Shown here in pieces: positions 1 through 5,749 of a stretch of DNA of 18,765 nucleotides; positions within the stretch are counted from its first letter, which is position 1; each line of letters opens with the position of its first letter. The translations under genes and the position numbers were made by a program. This stretch comes from Stephanodiscus triporus. Taxonomy: Eukaryota; Bacillariophyta; Thalassiosirophyceae; Thalassiosirales; Thalassiosiraceae. Under the pieces are notes generated by a model. The model worked only from the letters and a program-made list of their open reading frames with translations. It was not told the DNA's origin and did no database searches. The stretch is from NCBI GenBank assembly GCA_036939755.1, contig JALLAZ010000241.1:1-18765 (forward strand). Reading direction: 5' to 3'.

Positions 1-233
1 GATGGCGTGGTACCTGACGAGGTTGGGGGCGGTCCCGGCGCCCCGTCGTCCCCCGCCGCCCTCGTTCTCGTCCTCGTTCTCGTCCTCGTCCTCGCGATAC
101 GGAGGCGGGAGGAGGACCGTGCGAACCTCGAGGTCGAAGGCCGGTACGAGACTCGCGTTGATGATCCCGAGGAGGTGGTCGAGATCGTCCCCTAGGTAGC
201 CGTGATCGACGACATCCTCCTCCTCCTCCGCGT

Positions 234-266
<33 letters not shown>

Positions 267-477
267 GTCCTCCGCCTTCGTCGTCGTAATCTCGTGACGA
301 CGACGACGGAGGCGGAACGACGTCCTTGAAACGACTTCGTATCGAGGAGTACAGCCCGCGGGCCTCGTCGTCCGTCAGCACGTGCATCGCGAGGAGGCGC
401 TGGAGGAAGAGCTTTTGGGAATTGGACAACGGCGCGATTCGCGAGGATGTCGTTGTTGATTTGCCGCCCCTCGCCAT
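1..477 (-). CDS. NSE1: NSE1-like subunit of the SMC5/6 complex (N-terminal part, runs off the window)
   Basis: The reading frame starts at the ATG at 477-475 and stays open for 159 codons to the window edge, so the C-terminus is missing. NSE1 is the RING-like, MAGE-partnered subunit of the SMC5/6 genome-stability complex in the nucleus. Two blocks fit the family N-terminus. One is an early helical segment near residues 14-43 with the pattern QKLFLQRLL, LTDDEARGLY. The other is a block encoded at about 110-200 with LGDDLDHLLGIINASLVPAF then DLEVRTVLL, followed after an acidic insert by NLVRYHAI, where the family has a conserved 'yalvN' strand. Between the blocks lies Ser/Asp/Gly low complexity, including a Gly10 run coded by a 30-base C tract; the frame is the same on both sides of it. 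The C-terminal RING cannot be checked. It is divergent from the EXO1-like gene at 1300. Confidence 0.68.
235..264. repeat. Homopolymer tract, 30 consecutive C (+ strand)
   Basis: An uninterrupted run of 30 C on the + strand reads as ten Gly (GGG) codons in the NSE1-like frame on the minus strand. Its length is a multiple of three and the flanking protein blocks stay in one frame, so the assembled length is compatible with translation. Runs of this length are prone to slippage and to sequencing error. Confidence 0.9.
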
Positions 478-1299
478 ACTTGTAAATATATTATAATATT
501 TTCGTTTCCCCCCCACAACCCCCTCCTCAATTTTTTTTTGTTTATTATTTATTTTATTTCTTTAGTACGATAGAGAGTATCTATCCCTCCTTTTTTCTTT
601 CTCCGACGTTGTGTTGGGGATGCGAGGATGATCACCAATGACGCTGATTTTGTTGTCTCTTGTTTGTTGTTCCTCCACTTGGCGCGGCCAAAAGTCTATC
701 TATCGTATCGTACCATTTAAAACCAAAAATAGCCGGCCGGCCCTCCTCCTCTCTCGGCTCTGCGCGCCATTCGAGGGGCACAAACAAAAGTACTGACACT
801 CTCGATAAACTCGGATTTTTTTGATGACACAAACGAGACAAATTCATTCGCATCATGAGATACTTGATCCGACGTTAGTTGGGTACGTGAATAAAGGATG
901 ACGGTGACAAAAGATGCGCAGAGGGACACCATAGAGTAATACCATACTAGCTAGCAAGGGAAGAGATATCGTAGATAGAGGAGCAACGGCATTGCCTAAG
1001 TACTTAGATAGACAGTCGGTCGCACTCCATGATGCAATGCCGGAGCGAACGGGGGGGGTCGAACGACCGACCGCCCTCATCCCTGCTAGTATAGCAACGC
1101 GGGAGATGCCGCCGGGAAGATCCCATCATATATTATATAGCATGCCCCATCATTATTTGCACCCTCCCGACGATCGATTTTATAGCCGCCGAGCTGTAGA
1201 GATGATTAATTAATCGATCCAATACACGACAATCGGCACGCACAGTCGCGCGAGAGAGACGAAACGAAACGAAACGAAACGAAACGGAGCTAATCGACC
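478..1299. promoter_or_regulatory. Shared 5' region of the divergent NSE1-like and EXO1-like genes (822 bp)
   Basis: No convincing gene was found here; the short open frames lack family features. It is richer in A/T than the flanking coding DNA. A TATA-like stretch (tatattataatatt) lies at about 487-500, just upstream of the NSE1-like start. T-rich runs fill about 528-560 and 588-600. GTATCGTA occurs at 705-712, an 8-mer that recurs in two other divergent promoters of this window. A short pentanucleotide array sits immediately before the EXO1-like start. The promoter role is inferred from gene orientation. Confidence 0.5.
1256..1285 (+). repeat. GAAAC pentanucleotide tandem array, six units
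   Basis: One variant unit (gagac) is followed by five exact gaaac units, ending 14 bp before the EXO1-like ATG at 1300. It is probably in the 5' UTR. The unit is not a multiple of three, which fits a non-coding location. Confidence 0.85.
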
Positions 1300-4200
1300 A
1301 TGGGAATACATGGCCTCCTGCGCAATCTCCATCCCCTCCTCGTCCCGCCTCCGTCCCACCATCACGGACGCGACGACATCGGCATCGGGAACGAGGACGT
1401 CGGAGCGGGGGTGGCAGGATCGAACAACGGACGACGACACGTCGCGCGAGGAGGCGGAGGCGGCGGCGGCGGGGGGGCGTCGTCGTCGTCGTCGGCCGTC
1501 GTCGTCCGACACAACGTCCGACAGTTCGCGGGGAAATCCCTCGCAATCGACGCTTCGTCCTGGCTGCACAGGGCGGCATACTCCTGCGCGGAGCGACTGG
1601 TCGAGTCGACCGAGTCCGGAATACGCGATCCGATCGCCGAGGCCACGTACACCGCGTACGTCCTCGACAGGTGCAACGAGTTGCTCGTGCACGCGAACGT
1701 GCGTAGAATATACCTCGTGTTCGACGGCGCGCGCGTGCCGCTCAAGTCCGGGACGAACGCCGAACGCGATACGAGGCGCGCGAGGTCGCTCGACGAGGCG
1801 CGTAGGCTCAAATCGTCCGGCATGCACGTCGAGGCGGGGAGGATGTACCTTCAGTGCGTCAGGGGGAACGACGTCATGGCGAGGGTCGTCGCACACGCGA
1901 TCGAACGACGATGGGGCCGCGCGGCGGCGGCGGCGGCGAACGACGACGACGACGACGGCAACGGCGCGAATGGTACGACGACGACGTCGACGCACGACGA
2001 CATCGACGACGACGGGCCGAGGGTACGGTGCGTCTGGAGCCCGTACGAGGCGGACGCGCAGCTCGTCAAGTTGTGCGTCGACGGACGCGCGGACGCGATA
2101 ATCACGGAGGATTCGGACGTCCTCGTGTACACGGCGGTCGCGCGCGCGCCGTTCCCGATATTGTACAAGCTCGATCGGAAGGACGGGAGTTGCGACGTCG
2201 TCACGATGGACTGGCTGCTCGATCCGAGGTACGACGGCGGCGGCGGATGCCACGACAACGGCGGCGCGGGAGACTACGGCCGACGACGACGACGACGACG
2301 ACGACGACAACTGCACGACGACGGCATGTCCCCGACCTCGGACGAAGTCGAGACGAACGACGACGATTACGTCAAGAAGGTCGAGTACGATGACGCGGGC
2401 TTCGCGCCTGTGCGGCGCGGTCTCCCCCCTCTCCCCGGACCAGTGCCGTCGTACGATCGGGGTATGGGCAGGAGGAGGCAACAACAACGGAAACAAACCG
2501 ACGGAGCGTTCCTATCCGTCCTTCGATCGATCGCGCGGAGGGAAAGGGCGGATCCAGGATCGGGCGTGCGACTTTTCGTTCAGGCGTGCGTCCTGTCGGG
2601 GTGCGATTACGCCCCGAACAGACTGTCGAAGGTCGGACCCGTGACGGCCTTCCGCCTCGCGATGGACGCGTCGCATCGCGATCCGGGGGAGAGGTTCGGT
2701 AGGATATTGCGGAACCTACCCGCGGGGAGCGGCATCGTCGTCGCTCCCGGGCCGTCGACGTCGTCGGGCGACGGCGACTCGGACGACGGGGGGGGGGCGT
2801 CGCCAGGGAAGGAGGATGACGACGACGACGACAACGCGAACGAGGACGGCGATCCGCCGCCGCCGCCGCCGCCCGATGCCGATCGTGACGCGAGGGCGGA
2901 GTACGAGGAGCTCCTGTCCAAGAGCGAGGCGGTGTTTTACTACCACCTGGTGAGGGACTCGTCCACCGGGAACATTTGTCCCCTTGTGGGTCATCGCCGA
3001 TCGAGCGGCGACGACGACGGCGACGACGACGAGTGGGACGGTACCGCCCCATCCCCGGTCCCCGAAGAGAAATTCAGGCCGCGCGTCGACGTCTTCGATG
3101 CCGGCCTGACGTTCGTCGGCTCCGCGGCCGAGGCGTCGACGAACAATCCCGAAACGCTCCCGCCGCTCGCCGCCGGCGATCGCGGAAGGCCGCAGCAGCG
3201 AAAGGGCGACGACGGCGGTTGGATGTTTACTACGAGAGGGCATCGCGGTGGCGTCGGCCTCGGTCGGGTCCATCCTCCGCCTTGGAAGACGAGTGCCGCC
3301 ACCGCGCCGACGCTGACGAAGGAACCGCCGAAGGAAACGCCGATGCAGAAGTACCTCAGGGGCATGCCGAAGACGTCAACGGGTGCGAGGCCTTCGAGCG
3401 ATAAGAATAACCCGTCGAACACGAGAGACGCCGTTAAGTCTGTTGGTTCCGACGGAAGAAAAATCGACAGGGCGACAGGCCGCTCGCCTCCTCAAATTTC
3501 ATTCGCAAACGTCGCCCCCCGCCACGCTGCCGTCGCGCCAGGTCAACGGCCGAACCCGTTCTCTTCCTTTGCCTATGGTTGCGCGAACGAAACCGAAGAG
3601 GCCAAGGAGAAATCTCCAATTGCATCATCAAGTGCCCGTGCCACCGAAAAAGAGGTGATGAAATCGCCATTCTTCCCATCGCCTGTGAGGTTCGATTACG
3701 GCGGCACTACCCCTCTGGTCGAGCGCAAGTCCGAGGCGAAGAGTCGCGACGACGCCGATGCAGCGGATACAGTCGCGGCGGCGAGCGAAGCATTTAAACC
3801 TTTCGAGAGTGCTCCACATGGTTCACTCGACGATGATGACAACGTCAAGAGTGGGAATCAACCGAAGAAATTCGCCACTAATGACGTTCTCGATAATGGC
3901 ACCAGCGATGCATTGTTCGATTACGGAATAGTACTAGAGTCTCCTCGGAGGAGAACTTCGCCGACGCGAGCTGGGATGTTGCGCGAATACATCGATCGGA
4001 CGTTCCCATCCGACAACGATCGGCCAGGACCACGACGGGTGTCCACGTCACCGCCCGAAGGCTCGAGGAGTGACCTGTTCCATAGCGGGAACAGCCCAGG
4101 AGATGTCATTGATCTAGTCGACGACGAAGAAGCCGAGAGCCTACCTGTCGCATCCTCGACTGTCAAAGAAAACGTTCCAAACTGCGGCCGACGAAACGTC

Positions 4201-4518
4201 AAGAACGCGACGTCATCATCCGTCATCCGGCGAAAATTCAAAAGCCCATACCTCGCGACGACCCCAAAACAAATGGCAGCATCGTCCTCGCTCGGCATTA
4301 ACAAGGCACGGCCCACGACATCTTCGAGCGCCCTCCTGGCTGGCTTCGCCCGGCAGAAGGAAACGTGCCCCGCCTCTTCTTCGTCTGGGAGTGGTAGTGT
4401 CACCAAGCGGAAGTCGAAACCTAATTTCTTCCCGACGAAAACGATGGACAATAGCAGCCAGGGCCGCCTGAAGAAGGCAAAATGGTCGGACCGTTGGGGG
4501 TTTGCTGCCCCTGTATAG
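1300..4518 (+). CDS. EXO1: Exonuclease 1-like XPG/Rad2-family 5'-3' exonuclease and flap endonuclease
   Basis: The protein has 1072 residues (human EXO1 has 846). It would act in the nucleus in mismatch repair and DNA-end resection. It opens MGIHGLLRNLHPLL, the Rad2 N-terminus. Metal-ligand positions are all present: D84 (AIDASSWLHR), D142 (VFDGARVP), E250/D252 (YEADAQ), D271/D273 (TEDSDVL) and D436 (LSGCDYAP). A helix-hairpin-helix-like segment follows at about 442-460 and the EXO1-type block FRPRVDVFDAGLTFVGS near 592-610. The rest is a long disordered tail with EXO1-like basic/Ser character. The candidate MLH1-binding motifs are KSPFF at 788-792 and KSKPNFF at 1038-1044; both are only loose matches. 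Low-complexity inserts interrupt the nuclease core at about 17-70, 207-240 and 310-400. The ATG is chosen because residue 2 (Gly) must be near the N-terminus in this family. Confidence 0.9.
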   Translation: MGIHGLLRNLHPLLVPPPSHHHGRDDIGIGNEDVGAGVAGSNNGRRHVARGGGGGGGGGASSSSSAVVVRHNVRQFAGKSLAIDASSWLHRAAYSCAERLVESTESGIRDPIAEATYTAYVLDRCNELLVHANVRRIYLVFDGARVPLKSGTNAERDTRRARSLDEARRLKSSGMHVEAGRMYLQCVRGNDVMARVVAHAIERRWGRAAAAAANDDDDDGNGANGTTTTSTHDDIDDDGPRVRCVWSPYEADAQLVKLCVDGRADAIITEDSDVLVYTAVARAPFPILYKLDRKDGSCDVVTMDWLLDPRYDGGGGCHDNGGAGDYGRRRRRRRRRQLHDDGMSPTSDEVETNDDDYVKKVEYDDAGFAPVRRGLPPLPGPVPSYDRGMGRRRQQQRKQTDGAFLSVLRSIARRERADPGSGVRLFVQACVLSGCDYAPNRLSKVGPVTAFRLAMDASHRDPGERFGRILRNLPAGSGIVVAPGPSTSSGDGDSDDGGGASPGKEDDDDDDNANEDGDPPPPPPPDADRDARAEYEELLSKSEAVFYYHLVRDSSTGNICPLVGHRRSSGDDDGDDDEWDGTAPSPVPEEKFRPRVDVFDAGLTFVGSAAEASTNNPETLPPLAAGDRGRPQQRKGDDGGWMFTTRGHRGGVGLGRVHPPPWKTSAATAPTLTKEPPKETPMQKYLRGMPKTSTGARPSSDKNNPSNTRDAVKSVGSDGRKIDRATGRSPPQISFANVAPRHAAVAPGQRPNPFSSFAYGCANETEEAKEKSPIASSSARATEKEVMKSPFFPSPVRFDYGGTTPLVERKSEAKSRDDADAADTVAAASEAFKPFESAPHGSLDDDDNVKSGNQPKKFATNDVLDNGTSDALFDYGIVLESPRRRTSPTRAGMLREYIDRTFPSDNDRPGPRRVSTSPPEGSRSDLFHSGNSPGDVIDLVDDEEAESLPVASSTVKENVPNCGRRNVKNATSSSVIRRKFKSPYLATTPKQMAASSSLGINKARPTTSSSALLAGFARQKETCPASSSSGSGSVTKRKSKPNFFPTKTMDNSSQGRLKKAKWSDRWGFAAPV
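2281..2308 (+). repeat. (CGA)n triplet tract coding an Arg run in the EXO1-like core
   Basis: About nine CGA repeats read as a poly-Arg stretch near residue 328 of the EXO1-like protein. The same triplet periodicity is read as Asp (GAC) or Thr (ACG) elsewhere in the same gene, for example around 1940-1990. Confidence 0.85.
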
Positions 4519-4804
4519 TTAGCGAGGAACGGATAATACTCAAAAAACGAAAGGCGGATAGAAGAAAGATGACGAATTGGAAAGAATCTTGGTAGATACT
4601 CTAGGTTTAAACAGACACTGGCCGGTGAATAGAAACGAAATCCGAGTAGCTCCCTAAAATAGTCGCCGAGCGATAAACACCCGAATCAACTCCACGGCGG
4701 TTCCATCGCCCCTTTCTCGTCCATTCGCGCAGCAGCCCCCCCCCTCCCCCCCCCCCCATTCCTCCTCTCCTTACCCTCGTCGGCATATCTCGAGACCGCA
4801 GCGC
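4519..4804. other. Intergenic 3' region between convergent EXO1-like and C1D-like genes
   Basis: This 286-bp stretch lies between the two stop codons. No RNA gene or protein was recognised. It ends in a C-rich tract at 4736-4757 (C9, T, C12) and then pyrimidine-rich sequence leading into the C1D-like 3' end. Confidence 0.5.
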
Positions 4805-5491
4805 CTAGCTCGTCGTCGACTCGTCCGCCCCTCTCCGCTGCTTCTTCTTCTTCTTCGAGGGAGAAATATCAGTACTGCCACGCCCTCCTCCCCCCTCCCC
4901 CCCCGAGGCTACATCGTCATCATCATCGTCGGCGGCACCGCCGCCGCCTTCCACCTCCCTCAACGATACCAGGGCCGCTCGGATCCTGTCCAGCTCGACG
5001 CGTAGCGGATCCCCCCTCTTGATGCCCACGTCCGACCCCCGCAGCCTCTCTCCCATGTAACGCAACGTGCCGATCGTCAGCGCCACCGCCGCCTCGGCCT
5101 CGGCGCGCATGCGCGGGTCCGATCGCGCACGCGGCGACGGCGGCAGGATGGCGGCGTCGCCTTCGTCGTCGTTTTCGTCGTCGTCGTCGTCGCGCGCGGG
5201 GGAAGAGCGACTTCGTTTTTTCGTCCAGGACGACGACGACGACGATGGATCGCCGCGACCGCCGACGCGGGAGGAGGAGGGCGGACCGGTAGCAGTGGTG
5301 GCAGTAGCGGGGACGCGCCGCGTTTTCGTCCGGCGGCGACCGCATCCGACGACGACGGCGTCGTCGTCGTCGTCCCTTAGCAGCCTCAAGAACGGGATCA
5401 ACGCCCTCCTTATCTCGCCCAGCGACTCGATCGTTCTGTGCAGCGAATCGAGGTGGGTGGAGGAGTTGCCGCCGACTGGGTTGCCCATCAT
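4805..5491 (-). CDS. C1D/Rrp47 (Lrp1)-like nuclear exosome cofactor of the Sas10/C1D family
   Basis: The protein has 228 residues (family members are usually 140-180). C1D/Rrp47 binds RNA and the exonuclease Rrp6 and supports nuclear exosome processing of rRNA and snoRNA; mammalian C1D is also linked to DNA-PK. The Sas10/C1D fold appears split. The first helix is at about 14-38 (LHRTIESLGEIRRALIPFL). An insert of Asp, Ser and Arg runs follows at about 40-115. Then come residues 127-180 with AVALTIGTLRYMGERLRG and the family signature form GDPLRVELDRIRAAL near 160-174, matching the C1D 'hPVkqELeRI' block. The tail is acidic and then Lys-rich (KKKKK near 213), typical of the family. Two ATGs in tandem open the frame. 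It diverges from the Trx-PUB-UBX gene across 258 bp. The family call rests on this short helical signature. Confidence 0.7.
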   Translation of the reverse strand: MMGNPVGGNSSTHLDSLHRTIESLGEIRRALIPFLRLLRDDDDDAVVVGCGRRRTKTRRVPATATTATGPPSSSRVGGRGDPSSSSSSWTKKRSRSSPARDDDDDENDDEGDAAILPPSPRARSDPRMRAEAEAAVALTIGTLRYMGERLRGSDVGIKRGDPLRVELDRIRAALVSLREVEGGGGAADDDDDDVASGGEGGGGRGSTDISPSKKKKKQRRGADESTTS

Positions 5492-5749
5492 GAATTATGT
5501 GAAGTACGAAAAGTAAAAGTATGACTGGTCCACCGACACGACCGACGTTGTTTCGTGGCGGTGGTGGGTTTACTCTCCCGCCAAAACAAGATTCACTTCT
5601 AGGTGTCACACCACACCACACCACACACACACACAAAACAACAACATCATCACTCACACCAGGTATCGTAAAAAAATATCAAACACACGACACCAGACAC
5701 CACTAGATACAACCGAATCGAAAATCAGGACGACGCCACGATAACACTT
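5492..5749. promoter_or_regulatory. Shared 5' region of the divergent C1D-like and Trx-PUB-UBX genes
   Basis: This 258-bp stretch is compositionally A/C-rich. It holds a CA-rich microsatellite at 5607-5635 and one copy of the 8-mer GTATCGTA at 5663-5670, a sequence also found upstream of the NSE1/EXO1 and CS/HECT pairs. The regulatory role is inferred from position. Confidence 0.5.
5607..5635 (+). repeat. CA-rich microsatellite
   Basis: Overlapping cacac units grade into a plain (CA)n run within the divergent promoter region. It has no coding potential. Confidence 0.8.

Noticed and set aside
632..1213. Several 70-75 codon frames between the NSE1-like and EXO1-like genes
   Set aside because: They overlap one another in different frames on both strands and show no domain features or splice links to the flanking genes.
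1210..2496. 428-codon open frame on the minus strand opposite the EXO1-like gene
   Set aside because: It is composed of Val/Arg/Asp runs that mirror GAC-type triplets on the coding strand. The plus frame carries all Rad2 catalytic motifs.
5607..5635. CA-rich stretch as a direct-repeat or CRISPR-like array
   Set aside because: There are no spacers. It is a simple microsatellite in a eukaryotic promoter region.
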